Notes: a model not told the origin generated them from the letters alone. A stretch of DNA of 64,000 bases from Aeoliella straminimaris (GCF_024054565.1 NZ_JAMXLR010000061.1:248001-312000), one strand, 5' to 3'. Shown: positions 26,741 to 35,918, numbered from the stretch's first letter. Numbers and translations are program-made.

Positions 26741-27448
26741 ATGGCAAGCAAGATGGACGGACGCTGCAAAACGGCGCATGCGAAGCTGCTGGCTGGCACT
26801 TGCCCGTGGTGTGGTTGCTCCATCGTCGAAGGGAAAGTAGAGGGCCAGCTACAGGATGACCTCGGCTCCAGCCCGACCGAATCGGACGAGCCGCCGCTGT
26901 CCCAAACACTGGCAAACCACCTGCCTACCAAGGGAGCACTTTCCATAGCAGAAGCTGTCGGCATCCTGCGGGCCATCGCCCACCAACTGGCAAGCTTTCA
27001 CCAGGTAAACGCGATGCACGGCTGGCTATCGCCCCGTAATATCGGGCTCAAGGACAATGGCGTGATCCTCCGCGACGCAGCGGCTATCTCCAAGCGCGTG
27101 GAATTGCAACCAACCCTGGCCGATGCCGACGAAATCGCTGGCTACCTGGCCCCAGAACAAGCTTTGGGTGCAGTGCGGGCTGACCGACGAGCCGATATCT
27201 ACAGCCTGGGTTGCGTCCTGTATTTCCTGCTGGTGGGCAGGCCCCCGTTCGCTACTGGCTCGGTGTCCGAGCGGCTGCTGCAACACCAAACCGATGAACC
27301 ACCGCCCCTGGAAACGGTACGAGAGAATGTACCGGTTGGCCTGCAGGCTATCTGCCGCAAGATGCTGGCGAAAAAGCCGGAGCATCGGGATGAGTCCGCT
27401 ACGGAAGTGCTGCAAGCGATCGAGGCCTGGCAAGCCGAGAACCGGTGA
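26741..27448 (+). CDS. protein-kinase-like pseudokinase lacking the N-lobe
   Basis: 235 residues. A short N-terminal segment has a CPWCGC knuckle. What follows is only the kinase C-lobe: a helix E stretch (HQLASFHQVNAMHG), then WLSPRNI in place of HRDLKPxN, so the catalytic Asp and Lys are missing; LRDAAA in place of DFG; then intact YLAPEQ and RADIYSLGCVLYFLLVGRPPF. No Gly-rich loop or VAIK lysine exists. By sequence it cannot phosphorylate; it may act as a docking or decoy module. A frame opens upstream of 26741, but Met at 26741 gives the more compact start. Confidence 0.78.
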   Translation: MASKMDGRCKTAHAKLLAGTCPWCGCSIVEGKVEGQLQDDLGSSPTESDEPPLSQTLANHLPTKGALSIAEAVGILRAIAHQLASFHQVNAMHGWLSPRNIGLKDNGVILRDAAAISKRVELQPTLADADEIAGYLAPEQALGAVRADRRADIYSLGCVLYFLLVGRPPFATGSVSERLLQHQTDEPPPLETVRENVPVGLQAICRKMLAKKPEHRDESATEVLQAIEAWQAENR

Positions 27449-27622
27449 GCCTGCATCCGAGCCTGCGGACACCCCCTGGCGGCCCATGGCTAGCCCCACC
27501 CCGTACGGGCGGCCAACTGTACCTGATTGTCTTCTGGCCGCTGTTTGAGACGGCAAAAATTGCTGCCCGGACCTCGTGCCTGGGAGTTCCCTGGAATGTG
27601 ACGGCCCGCGGGACTCCGGCGG

Positions 27623-27650
27623 TTGAAAACACGGTCGTCCGGCCTATACT
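27623..27650 (+). promoter_or_regulatory. candidate promoter of the Na/Pi cotransporter gene
   Basis: TTGAAA (27623-27628) and TATACT (27645-27650) are separated by 16 bp, close to the sigma-70 consensus, about 60 bp before the start codon. Confidence 0.55.
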
Positions 27651-27666
27651 CGTAACCAGTTGTCCC

Positions 27667-27683
27667 CTTAACGCAATCTTAAC
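27667..27683 (+). promoter_or_regulatory. 11-bp-spaced CTTAAC direct repeat (PHO-box-like)
   Basis: CTTAACGCAATCTTAAC holds two CTTAAC units 11 bp apart. PhoB/PhoP boxes are 11-bp-period direct repeats, in Bacillus of TTAACA type. It precedes a phosphate transporter gene, which is where such a box would be expected, but lies just downstream of the predicted -10 element. Confidence 0.4.
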
Positions 27684-27709
27684 ACTGCTCAGCTGGCGGG
27701 TACGAGTCG

Positions 27710-29404
27710 TTGAACCTTTCTTCTTTGATGCAGCTTGTTTTCGAGCTGGTGGGCGGCCTGGGCATCTTCCTGCTTGGCATGAAGAACATGTCCGACGGCA
27801 TGCAGACCGTGGCGGGCAGCAGCTTGCGTCGACTCATCAGCACCGTCACCGGCAACCGTCTGTTCGCCATCATTGTCGGCGTGCTTGTCACGTGCGTTGT
27901 GCAATCGAGTTCCATCACCACGGTCATGGTGGTTGGCTTCGTCAACAGTGGCGTGATGAGCCTGATGCAGGCGGTGGGCGTGATCATGGGTGCCAACATC
28001 GGCACCACCATCACCGGCTGGATCCTGGTCCTCAAGATCGGCAAGTACGGCCTGCCGATGCTGGGCGCGGCCGCGTTCGTTTTCCTGTTCTCCCGTAGCG
28101 ATCGCTGGCGGTACTGGGCCATGGCCTTCATGGGCATCGGCATGGTGTTCTTCGGCCTGGAGATCATGAAAGACGCTTGCACCATTATTAAGGAGAACCC
28201 AGGCTTCGAAGACTGGTTCCACACGTTCCAGGCCGATAGCTACTTCGGCGTACTCAAGTGCGCGATGGTCGGGTGTCTGCTCACAACGTTGGTGCAGTCG
28301 TCGTCCGCGACGCTGGGCATCACCATCTCGCTCGCTTCGCAGGGCGTGATCAGCTACGAGACGGCGGCCGCCCTGATTCTGGGCGAGAACATCGGCACCA
28401 CGATTACCGCCCTGCTCGCTTCGCTCGGAACGACGACCAACGCCCGCCGCGCGGCCTACTATCATGTGGTGTTCAACATCCTTGGCGTCTTCTGGATCAC
28501 GCTGATCTTCGCCTGGTACATCGAGTTCATCCAGTGGCTGCTGCAAACGTTCCTGCACATGGACGTAAACGCCGTGACAATGGTCGATGGCCAGGCCACC
28601 TATCCCAACACCACGCCGGCCATCGCCGCCACGCACAGTATTTTCAACATCGCCAATACGCTGCTGTTCTTCCCCTTTGTGCCGATGATCGTCCGTCTGC
28701 TCGAGAAGTGGGTTCCCTCCAAGGATTTCAAAGAGAAACCGCACCTCACCGATCTCGACATGCGGATGCTCGACACGCCCACGATAGCCATCGAGCAGTC
28801 TCGGGTGGAGCTAGAACGGATGGGCAACGGGTGCGAGAAGATGTTGGGGTGGCTGATCGAACTTCGCGAACAGGACGATCCCGACAAGCAGTTGGCCAAT
28901 CGTCTCAAACGCCGCGAGCAAGTGCTCGACTCGATTCAGGACGAGATCGCCGTGTTCATCACCAACCTGCTCTCAGGCAATGTTCCCCATTCTGTGGCCG
29001 ATGAGGCGCGACGCCAACTCCGCATGGCCGATGAGTTCGAATCGCTGAGCGACTACGTGGCCGACCTCGACAAGTTCGACCGCAAACTCCGCCGCGATGG
29101 CCACCGGTTCTCGCCCGAACAGCGCAACGGGCTCAGGGATCTGAACCACGAAGTGCTGCAGCAACTCGTCTCCATCAACAGCGCCCTGAAGCAGGGCAAC
29201 AAGAACATCCTGGTCGAGACCGCCCCAGCCGACAAACGCATGCGCAACCACATCAAGCGGTTGCGTGGCAAGCATCTCGATGCCCTGTCCAACGGCGACG
29301 TACCGCCGCTGGTCAACGTGGCCTACCTGGCATCGCTCAACGCCTATACCCGACTGCTCGATCACGTGCAGAACATCGCCGAAGCCGTGTCGGGAGTGAA
29401 GTAG
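27710..29404 (+). CDS. Na/Pi cotransporter family protein with PhoU-like tail
   Basis: 564 residues. The membrane half has the duplicated family signature QSSS: QSSSITTVMVVGFVNSG near 64 and QSSSATLGITISLASQG near 196, with the helices typical of NptA-type sodium/phosphate symporters. The last 200 or so residues are a PhoU-like helical domain (VELERMGNGCEKML, then helices through LDHVQNIAEAV). Predicted role: sodium-driven phosphate uptake with intrinsic regulation. Start at TTG 27710; ATG 27728 is an alternative and gives a more typical MQLVFELVGGLG start. Confidence 0.88.
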   Translation: MNLSSLMQLVFELVGGLGIFLLGMKNMSDGMQTVAGSSLRRLISTVTGNRLFAIIVGVLVTCVVQSSSITTVMVVGFVNSGVMSLMQAVGVIMGANIGTTITGWILVLKIGKYGLPMLGAAAFVFLFSRSDRWRYWAMAFMGIGMVFFGLEIMKDACTIIKENPGFEDWFHTFQADSYFGVLKCAMVGCLLTTLVQSSSATLGITISLASQGVISYETAAALILGENIGTTITALLASLGTTTNARRAAYYHVVFNILGVFWITLIFAWYIEFIQWLLQTFLHMDVNAVTMVDGQATYPNTTPAIAATHSIFNIANTLLFFPFVPMIVRLLEKWVPSKDFKEKPHLTDLDMRMLDTPTIAIEQSRVELERMGNGCEKMLGWLIELREQDDPDKQLANRLKRREQVLDSIQDEIAVFITNLLSGNVPHSVADEARRQLRMADEFESLSDYVADLDKFDRKLRRDGHRFSPEQRNGLRDLNHEVLQQLVSINSALKQGNKNILVETAPADKRMRNHIKRLRGKHLDALSNGDVPPLVNVAYLASLNAYTRLLDHVQNIAEAVSGVK

Positions 29405-29421
29405 GCTGCGCGGCCCGCGGT

Positions 29422-29478
29422 AACCTAGGACATCTTCGCCTGCTGTTGGCACTCGCGACAAACCGTCTGCCGCATCGT
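29422..29478 (-). repeat. direct repeat copy 1 (remnant of a gene 3' end)
   Basis: Bases 29437-29478 are identical over 42 bp to 31816-31857, inside a 57-bp alignable stretch. On the reverse strand this encodes TMRQTVCRECQQQA then KMS and a stop, so it looks like the tail of a second, lost paralogue of the 31804-32355 gene. Confidence 0.75.
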
Positions 29479-29521
29479 AGTGTCAGTTTCCGCCCCATCG
29501 GCGACCTACTACAATGGCCGC

Positions 29522-30271
29522 ATGCCGGGCAAAGAAACTCATCGCCTGAATAATGCCAACCCTGGTGGTTTTGCCACCACTCAGTGGAGTATTGTCCTCA
29601 CAGCGGGCAAGCCCAACGATTCTGATGCCCAAGTAGCGCTGGGCCAGTTGTGCGAACTGTACTGGTACCCTTTGTATGTCTATGTACGGCGGAAGGTAGA
29701 GAACGTTGACGATGCACAGGACATGACGCAGGCGTTCTTTGCTCACCTGCTGGAATCGGGTGCTGTTGCCCGTGCCGATCGCTGTCGGGGACGATTCCGG
29801 GCGTTTCTGCTCACTGCTTTAAGAAACTTTCTCGCCAACCAGTGGCACAAGGAACAAGCACTGAAACGTGGCGGCCAAAGGCTTAAGCTCTCGCTCGACC
29901 TCGACGCGGGAGAGTCGAAGTTCCGCCTGGAGCCAAGTCACGAGTGCACACCTGAGAAACTATTCGAACGAAGGTGGGTGACAACACTCCTGGAGCACGT
30001 CCTGGAAAGAGTGCGGGCCGAACTGGTGGACGCTGGCAAGCAAGACCACTTCGAACACCTGAAGGTGGGTTTGGCAGGCGATTCTGAAGCCGTCGACTAT
30101 CAGAAGGCGGCTGCGGCGTTGGGAATGACGCCGGCTGCGGCAAAGCAGGCCGCCTACCGACTGCGGAAGCGGTATCGTCAACTTTTTCGTGAGGAAGTTG
30201 CCCGCACCGTGGCGGATGAGGCGGAAGTGGATGAGGAAATCGGACGGCTGCTGGCCACCCTGAGGGAATAG
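29522..30271 (+). CDS. ECF-type RNA polymerase sigma factor
   Basis: 249 residues. Region 2 is the segment LYWYPLYVYVRRKVENVDDAQDMTQAFFAHLL with its DNA-melting helix, and region 4 is DYQKAAAALGMTPAAAKQAAYRLRKRYRQLF. This is the planctomycete type of ECF factor that is often encoded beside a Ser/Thr kinase. No anti-sigma factor follows; the kinase 76 bp downstream is the likely partner. The frame is open upstream to 29480 with no support; Met 29522 is chosen. It reads away from the direct repeat that precedes it. Confidence 0.85.
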   Translation: MPGKETHRLNNANPGGFATTQWSIVLTAGKPNDSDAQVALGQLCELYWYPLYVYVRRKVENVDDAQDMTQAFFAHLLESGAVARADRCRGRFRAFLLTALRNFLANQWHKEQALKRGGQRLKLSLDLDAGESKFRLEPSHECTPEKLFERRWVTTLLEHVLERVRAELVDAGKQDHFEHLKVGLAGDSEAVDYQKAAAALGMTPAAAKQAAYRLRKRYRQLFREEVARTVADEAEVDEEIGRLLATLRE

Positions 30272-30347
30272 AGCAAAAAACTGTGTTACGCCCGGTCAGC
30301 ATTCCTGTACTGAGGGGTAGAACCGCCCTTTCAGTTGGAGAACCGAG

Positions 30348-31775
30348 ATGAGTAACCCGCAGATATGCCCAAACTGTGGTGCTAAATTGCCCGACGACGC
30401 CCCGGCCAGACTCTGCCCCAGGTGCCTGGTGGCGGCTGGACTGGAGAGCCATGCCGTCCTGGCGGAGTCGGCCCCCGAGGCACCAACGATCGACAGCCCC
30501 GCAGCTTCTGGGTTCGTGCCTCCCTCAACCGAGCAGCTCGCCGGTGAGTTTCCACAGTTAGAGATCTTGAGTCTGCTCGGCTACGGCGGCATGGGAGCCG
30601 TCTACAAGGCACGGCAGACAAATCTCGATCGACTGGTAGCGCTCAAGATCATCCGCCCCGAGGCCACGCTCGATCGGACGTTTGCCTCGCGGTTCAACCG
30701 CGAGGCCAAAACACTTGCGCGGCTAAGCCATCAACACATCGTCAATGTGTTCGATTTTGGTGAGGTAGCATGGCCAACCGCGGAAGACCAACCGAATCGC
30801 CCGCTCTTTTACTTCATCATGGAGTACGTCGACGGCGTCAATCTGCGACAGTTGATAAGCGATGGGAAACTGATGCCGAACGAGGCGTTGGCCATCGTGC
30901 CGCAAATCTGCGATGCCCTCCAGTATGCCCACGACGAGGGCGTGGTGCACCGAGATATCAAGCCCGAAAACATCCTGATCGACAAACGGGGCCGGGTGAA
31001 GATTGCGGACTTCGGTCTTGCGAAATTGTCCACCCAAAAGGAAGGAGAGTTCAGGCTCACCGGCACCCACCAAGTGATGGGCACGCCCCGATACATGGCA
31101 CCCGAGCAGCTGGAAAGCACTCATGGCGTTGATCACCGTGCGGATATCTATTCGTTGGGGGTCGTGTTCTACGAGATGCTTACCGGCGAGGCGCCGATGG
31201 GGCACTTTGATCCGCCATCCAAGAAGGTAGAAGTGGATGTTCGATTGGACGAAGTGGTCCTGCGATCACTGGCTCGTGAACCGGCACGTCGGTATCAACA
31301 TGCCAGCGAAGTGAAAACGGGCGTCGAACAGGTCTGTGGAGTTCACGCCGCGCCGCCCACCGACCATTCAGCAAGCCTTGTCGACCCGCCAGCAGCTGGT
31401 GACGAGCACCTATACAACACGGTGCGATGGCCAGCGATCGCAATGCTGGTAGGTGGCGGAGTGAACCTCACCGGATTTTTGCTGTGGATCTGGCTGTTGA
31501 GCCGAGGAAACTACTGGCACGACTTCCCGCTGCTGATCGGCCATAATCCTGAGGCGACTGCTTGGATATTTTTTCTGACGGGAGCAGCCGGCATACCGAT
31601 GCTATTCAGTGGCCTGAAGATGCTGCAATTCGAATCACGCCGGCTCGCCTTGTTTGGCGCGGTCATGGCGTTAGTGCCCCTATCGATATTCGTTCCGCTG
31701 ACCGCCCCCATCGGAATCTGGGTACTCGCCGTGATGACAAACTCCAAGGTAAGAGCTGCTTTTCGCCACGCATGA
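30348..31775 (+). CDS. transmembrane Ser/Thr protein kinase with N-terminal zinc ribbon
   Basis: 475 residues. A zinc ribbon (CPNC, CPRC) occupies about 7-26. The kinase domain (about 70-330) is complete: GYGGMGAVY loop, VALKII lysine, HRDIKPEN catalytic loop, DFG, MGTPRYMAPEQ and DIYSLGVV. The C-terminus has four membrane helices (about 360-470). A GGAGAA site precedes the ATG. Planctomycete ECF factors are often paired with such kinases, which control them by phosphorylation, replacing anti-sigma factors; here the sigma gene is directly upstream. Confidence 0.92.
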   Translation: MSNPQICPNCGAKLPDDAPARLCPRCLVAAGLESHAVLAESAPEAPTIDSPAASGFVPPSTEQLAGEFPQLEILSLLGYGGMGAVYKARQTNLDRLVALKIIRPEATLDRTFASRFNREAKTLARLSHQHIVNVFDFGEVAWPTAEDQPNRPLFYFIMEYVDGVNLRQLISDGKLMPNEALAIVPQICDALQYAHDEGVVHRDIKPENILIDKRGRVKIADFGLAKLSTQKEGEFRLTGTHQVMGTPRYMAPEQLESTHGVDHRADIYSLGVVFYEMLTGEAPMGHFDPPSKKVEVDVRLDEVVLRSLAREPARRYQHASEVKTGVEQVCGVHAAPPTDHSASLVDPPAAGDEHLYNTVRWPAIAMLVGGGVNLTGFLLWIWLLSRGNYWHDFPLLIGHNPEATAWIFFLTGAAGIPMLFSGLKMLQFESRRLALFGAVMALVPLSIFVPLTAPIGIWVLAVMTNSKVRAAFRHA

Positions 31776-31800
31776 ACAGGCAACTGCGCGTGCGATTCGC

Positions 31801-31857
31801 AACCTACGGCACTCCCGCCTGCTGTTGGCACTCGCGACAAACCGTCTGCCGCATCGT
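31801..31857 (-). repeat. direct repeat copy 2 (within a live gene 3' end)
   Basis: Partner of the repeat at 29422-29478; the 42-bp identical core is 31816-31857. It encodes the C-terminus of the next gene. The two copies bracket the sigma/kinase genes exactly, 2379 bp apart. Confidence 0.75.
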
Positions 31858-32355
31858 CGGTACTTGCACTGCCTCGAACAGATTCAAACGGCCCACGACC
31901 TCGGACACCTCCAGCCAGCCTAAAGGTTCGATGTCAATCCGTTTGCAGCAACTGCACATGTCGAGATGGTCTCGCGAACGCGCTTGCGCCGGATCCAATA
32001 CGGCCAGGTGAGCCGTGGGACGGACTTTGTCGATCACGCAGTCGAATCGAATTTCCTCTGAATCTTCGGGGGTGATTGTCATCCTCATGTGTCGCTGAAG
32101 CGTGGGCGAGTCGCACCGAAACGGCAACACAACCGCATGCTGAGTCTTTCGGATCCGCGTGAGCAGGGTTTGATACAGCCGAATCGTCTCTCCACCTGCC
32201 ACAAAATCCCACAGCGAGCGGCCCAGCACGGCTGACTCCTGGAGTTCGCGGGCGTTGTTCTCGGCCGCGAAGGCCAGCCACTCGGCGTTTACGCTCGTCA
32301 TGATGTCACGAGCGTCGACCTGATAGGAATAGATTGGACGGAGAGTGCCACTCAT
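31804..32355 (-). CDS. PAS-like protein with C-terminal Cys cluster
   Basis: 183 residues. An N-terminal PAS-type fold (about 8-125) has the sequence plan YSYQVDARDIMTSVNAEWLAFAAEN, GRSLWDFVAG, then a strand-rich core. The C-terminus holds two metal-type knuckles, CSCC (near 135) and CREC (near 173), suggesting a zinc or iron site. No output domain is attached. May be a small sensor adaptor; function unknown. A fragment of a related gene lies 2.4 kb away beyond the sigma/kinase pair. Confidence 0.68.
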   Translation of the reverse strand: MSGTLRPIYSYQVDARDIMTSVNAEWLAFAAENNARELQESAVLGRSLWDFVAGGETIRLYQTLLTRIRKTQHAVVLPFRCDSPTLQRHMRMTITPEDSEEIRFDCVIDKVRPTAHLAVLDPAQARSRDHLDMCSCCKRIDIEPLGWLEVSEVVGRLNLFEAVQVPTMRQTVCRECQQQAGVP

Positions 32356-32857
32356 CGCTCCCCCTCAATTTGGCCCGCGACTGTATACGAAGCGGTCCCT
32401 ACTGCTGACTGCGTGCATCAACCCGCTCTCGGGTAAGGCACCCCGCCGCGAGGCACACGCTTACGATTGTTTCAGCGCATTCTACCAGTCGGCAGTGAGG
32501 CCGGTCACCTGCCACGCCTCTTGGCGAGGTGCCTGGCACCCCGGTTGTGCGTGCCCAAGGGATTATTCGACGGCTTCTTTGATTTCAGAAACGCATAGAA
32601 GAGGCCGCGGCCCAGAAGACACCTGGGCATCTTGAGCACGCGCGGAGGAGTGTCATCGAAAAGTGAGCTAGAATCATTCCCATTCAGCAATCCTGCACGC
32701 AAGACAGCTGCACGCGTCGATTCGTTAGAGCCTTCGGACCTGGTCGCTTGCTAGACCGGTCGGCGCGGAGGGGATATCTTGATAGCCACACGGATTCAGG
32801 AACTCATCCCAACACTGGTCGCCATGACGCTACTTGGTAGTTTTTGGGAGATGAAAA
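32356..32857. other. divergent intergenic region
   Basis: 502 bp between divergent starts. No gene, strong hairpin or consensus promoter was recognised. Short frames here have no family resemblance. Confidence 0.4.
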
Positions 32858-33430
32858 TTGGCTACGTGGTCTCACGCCGACTTGGGTATCTTCACGTTCG
32901 ACGAGTTCTGCTGGACGAAGACACTGACATTGCCCGCCTTCAAGGCCTTCAAGTATGGACCTGGCAAGAGAAACGCAGGGACTTCGCGCGTACCATTGCA
33001 GTTCGAAGTCGAAGACGAGGAGGAGTTACCTACGAAGCCTGCTGTGACGATTGCCAAACGCGTCATCAAAAACCAAGAGGTGCTGCCAGCCAAGTTGCTG
33101 AAGGCGTTGTTCAGAGATGTGCAAGGCGAGGGACCCGCATCGGGCATGTGGTGGCATGGCAATGTGGCCAGCATCTACGAAGATCTGTCACTGGAGACGG
33201 GATCGCTCAAGAACCTGAAGATCGATTCCCCCGAGAACCTTGCTCGACTGCTGGGAAGTCCAACGATATTGGTTCACCAGGAAGTCTATGACTACGACAA
33301 CAAACCACTGGCGGAAATCTGTTTCGACGCTGTGTTCGAGATGGAACACGGTATCGGCATTTTGACCGACGGCACCAAGATCATCGGCACGGGCTACGCA
33401 TCGGACGCAAGACCCTTTAATATCACGTGA
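32858..33430 (+). CDS. DUF6985-like protein, TTG start
   Basis: 190 residues starting at TTG; GGGAG lies 7 bp upstream. The pattern (F-W near the start, strands, LLGSPTILVHQEVYDYDNKPLAEICFD and the EHGIGILTDGTKIIGTG tail) matches the DUF6985 type, an uncharacterised soluble family common near toxin-immunity genes in other phyla. Nothing here shows a partner toxin. Single gene. Confidence 0.65.
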   Translation: MATWSHADLGIFTFDEFCWTKTLTLPAFKAFKYGPGKRNAGTSRVPLQFEVEDEEELPTKPAVTIAKRVIKNQEVLPAKLLKALFRDVQGEGPASGMWWHGNVASIYEDLSLETGSLKNLKIDSPENLARLLGSPTILVHQEVYDYDNKPLAEICFDAVFEMEHGIGILTDGTKIIGTGYASDARPFNIT

Positions 33431-33482
33431 CCCAACGCTTGGTGCCTACGTTAGGGAAAAGGCCTGCAATCGCACGTGAGAG

Positions 33483-34514
33483 TTACGCTTCCGCCAACCG
33501 ACGCAGCAAGTCGGCCGTCTCTTCGAAGCCGAGGCACGCGTCGGTGATGCTCTGGCCGTAGACGAGTTCGCCTTTGCCGACATCCTGCCGACCGGCGACC
33601 AAGTGGCTTTCGATCATCAAGGCCTTGATCGCCGATTGGCCTGCGGCCCGCTGTTTGGCCACCTCGACGGCTACGAGCGGTTGTCGCTCGGGTTGTTTCT
33701 CGCTGTTGCCGTGGCTGCAGTCGATCATCAGCACCTCCGGCAGTCCGGCGCTGGCGAGCTTCTCGCAGGCCGCCGAGATCGCCTCGGCGGAGTAGTTGGG
33801 CCCCGTTTCGCGACCACCACGAAGCACCAGGTGGCAGTAGGGATTGCCAGCCGTTTCGAGAATGGCCGGCATGCCGCCCTTGGTGAGCGAAGGGAACAAG
33901 TGCCGATGCCGCGCGGAGCGAATGGCGTCGACCGCCACCTGGATATCGCCATCGGTGCGGTTCTTGATACCCACCGGCATCGACAGCCCAGAGGCCAACT
34001 CGCGATGGGTCTGGCTCTCGGCCGTACGGGCGCCGATGGCGCCCCAACTGATCAGGTCGGTGTAGAACTGCCCCAGCGTGGTATCGAGGAACTCGGTACC
34101 GGCGGGCAGCCCCATCTCGGCGATGTCGACTAACAGCCGCCGCGCCAGGCGCAACCCCTTGTTGATGTGGTAGGAACTATCCAAATCGGGATCGTTAATC
34201 AGGCCTTTCCAGCCGATCACCGTCCGCGGCTTCTCGAAGTACACCCGCATCATCACCAGCAGCTTCGATTCGACCTCCTCAGTCAGCCGGCGAAGCCGCT
34301 CGGCGTATTCCTCCGCCGCCTGGAGATCGTGAATCGAACAGGGCCCCACCACCACCAGCAAGCGGTTGTCGGTGCCGTCGAAGATCTGCTCAATCGCCCG
34401 CCGACTGTCCGTGACCAACCGGCCGGCCGCCTCGGTGGAGGGAATCTCTTCCTCCAATAGCGCTGGGGTGAGCAGCGGGTGAATCTTGGTGATGCGAAGG
34501 TCGTCGGTCTGCAT
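33483..34514 (-). CDS. 3-deoxy-7-phosphoheptulonate synthase (class I DAHP synthase)
   Basis: First step of the shikimate pathway: PEP plus erythrose 4-phosphate to DAHP. Hallmarks: VVGPCSIHD, VMMRVYFEKPRTVIGWKG, GAIGARTAESQTHRELASGLSMPVGIKN, MIDCSHGNSEK and the C-terminal YGQSITDACLG. 343 residues is standard for AroF/G/H-type enzymes. Which of the three paralogous symbols applies cannot be decided from sequence alone. Single gene. Confidence 0.95.
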   Translation of the reverse strand: MQTDDLRITKIHPLLTPALLEEEIPSTEAAGRLVTDSRRAIEQIFDGTDNRLLVVVGPCSIHDLQAAEEYAERLRRLTEEVESKLLVMMRVYFEKPRTVIGWKGLINDPDLDSSYHINKGLRLARRLLVDIAEMGLPAGTEFLDTTLGQFYTDLISWGAIGARTAESQTHRELASGLSMPVGIKNRTDGDIQVAVDAIRSARHRHLFPSLTKGGMPAILETAGNPYCHLVLRGGRETGPNYSAEAISAACEKLASAGLPEVLMIDCSHGNSEKQPERQPLVAVEVAKQRAAGQSAIKALMIESHLVAGRQDVGKGELVYGQSITDACLGFEETADLLRRLAEA

Positions 34515-34801
34515 TTTCAGTTCGCCTGGTTATAGCGGGTGCTCCACGACGACTTCCGCCCACAAGCCGAAATCTCCGCAGCGAGTCTTCATTCCGCCCC
34601 GGTTTATGGGTCGGACAGGCCAAATCCTACGGCAGAGCCCACCGGCTTGTGTAGGGTCGGCTACTCCGGGGGGGAACCGGGCATTCCAGTAAAACTGTGG
34701 GCCGGTGCTCTGTGCCATATACTGCAAAGTACCAGGCCGCACGCGACAGGGGCCGCATGACCGCCCTCTATGATAACTCCTCTTCCGATAAGGTCGGCAC
34801 C

Positions 34802-35434
34802 ATGAACGGGCTCGTATCCAGGTCTCTAGTGGCTACCTGCTTGGTAACAATTTCCGGCGTAGCGTGGGGCGAATCGGCGGACATCGTTTACCAGAACGGG
34901 CCAATCCTGACGATCGACGACTCGGTGCCAGCTGCGGAAGCCGTGGCGGTGAAGGATGGGATCGTCATCGCGGTCGGCACGGAGGAGGAAGTGTTCAAGC
35001 TCCAGGACGACGCCACCAAGCTGATCGACCTCGAAGGTCGAACGATGCTGCCAGGCTTCGTCGATGCGCATGGGCACGTGATGGGAGGTGGACTGCAGGC
35101 ACTCTCGGCGAACTTGCTGGCGCCGCCGGACGGAGAGGTCAAGGACATTGCTGCTTTGCAGCAGACCCTGAAAGATTGGATGGAAGCGAACAAGGAGGCG
35201 GTCGACAAGATTCAGCTGGTGGTTGGCTTTGGTTACGACAATTCCCAACTCGCCGAACTTCGCCATCCAAACCGCGAAGATTTAGATGCGGTCTTCACCA
35301 ACCTGCTACTCGAAATGAGTGGAGCGAACTTGCCATCCGCCAGCGCGGGCGGAGCCTTCACATCGCCCCCCTGCGCTTCCTGCGCGTGCGGTGCGTTGAG
35401 CCGATTGATGGACGCCGCGGCTATTGGGGAGTGA
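34802..35434 (+). pseudogene. truncated amidohydrolase (YtcJ-like) remnant
   Basis: A signal peptide (to about VAWG) is followed by the first part of an amidohydrolase_3-type enzyme: ADIVYQNGPILTIDDSVPAAEAVAVKDG, then the metal-binding strand LPGFVDAHGHVMGGG. The resemblance stops at about residue 170 (LDAVFTN), after which the frame runs into Cys/Ala-rich junk and ends. True family members have about 550 residues with three more metal-ligand motifs. The product cannot be active; probably a deletion remnant. Confidence 0.75.
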
Positions 35435-35505
35435 CCAGGTTCCGGGGCCAGCAGTGGTTCATCGATCAGGCGGGGAGCAGCGCCTGCTACGTACGCAGCG
35501 CCAAA

Positions 35506-35918
35506 ACAACAAGCACACCTGGACGCCAATCTCGGCAGCAACAACATTCATTCAGTGGCAGGGCGGCGCGAACGACTCAGCCGGTTCCAACCAGGGCTCG
35601 GCAATCGGCGGCCCAACCTACGGCACCGGCGCACCCAACAAGGCCATCGAGCTGGATGGCTTGGACAATGGTGTGAGCCTGCCCAGCAGCGCCGACATCA
35701 CTATCGCCAGTTGGGTGAAGTGGGACGGCAGTGGGGACTGGCAGCGGGTGTTTGATTTCGGCAACGTTACGACGACCTACATGTTTCTGTCGCCGAAGTC
35801 CGGCAACGACGCCCACGGCCCTACGGCTGGGCGTCGCAGGTGCGTGTGCCCTCCGGTTGATTCGCCCCCACAGGCAGCGTTGCCCCGGCCAGGGCGTTGG
35901 CCCTGGCTATTTTGCTGA
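35506..35918 (+). pseudogene. LamG-domain gene fragment
   Basis: The plus-frame peptide contains AIELDGLDNGVSLPSSAD, then ITIASWVKWDGSGDWQRVFD and FGNVTTTYMFLSPKSG, the first half of a laminin-G-like (concanavalin) fold. The same order of motifs occurs in the giant protein at 39175-43896 (ATIATWFYLDSVDTWSRVFD). No start, no second half and no signal peptide are present, so this is an isolated fragment. It overlaps the end of the amidohydrolase remnant, forming a small gene graveyard. Confidence 0.65.

Noticed and set aside
32779..33291. Alternative plus-strand frame over the DUF6985-like gene
   Set aside because: Overlaps the better-supported frame, which has a ribosome site before TTG and a recognisable family pattern.
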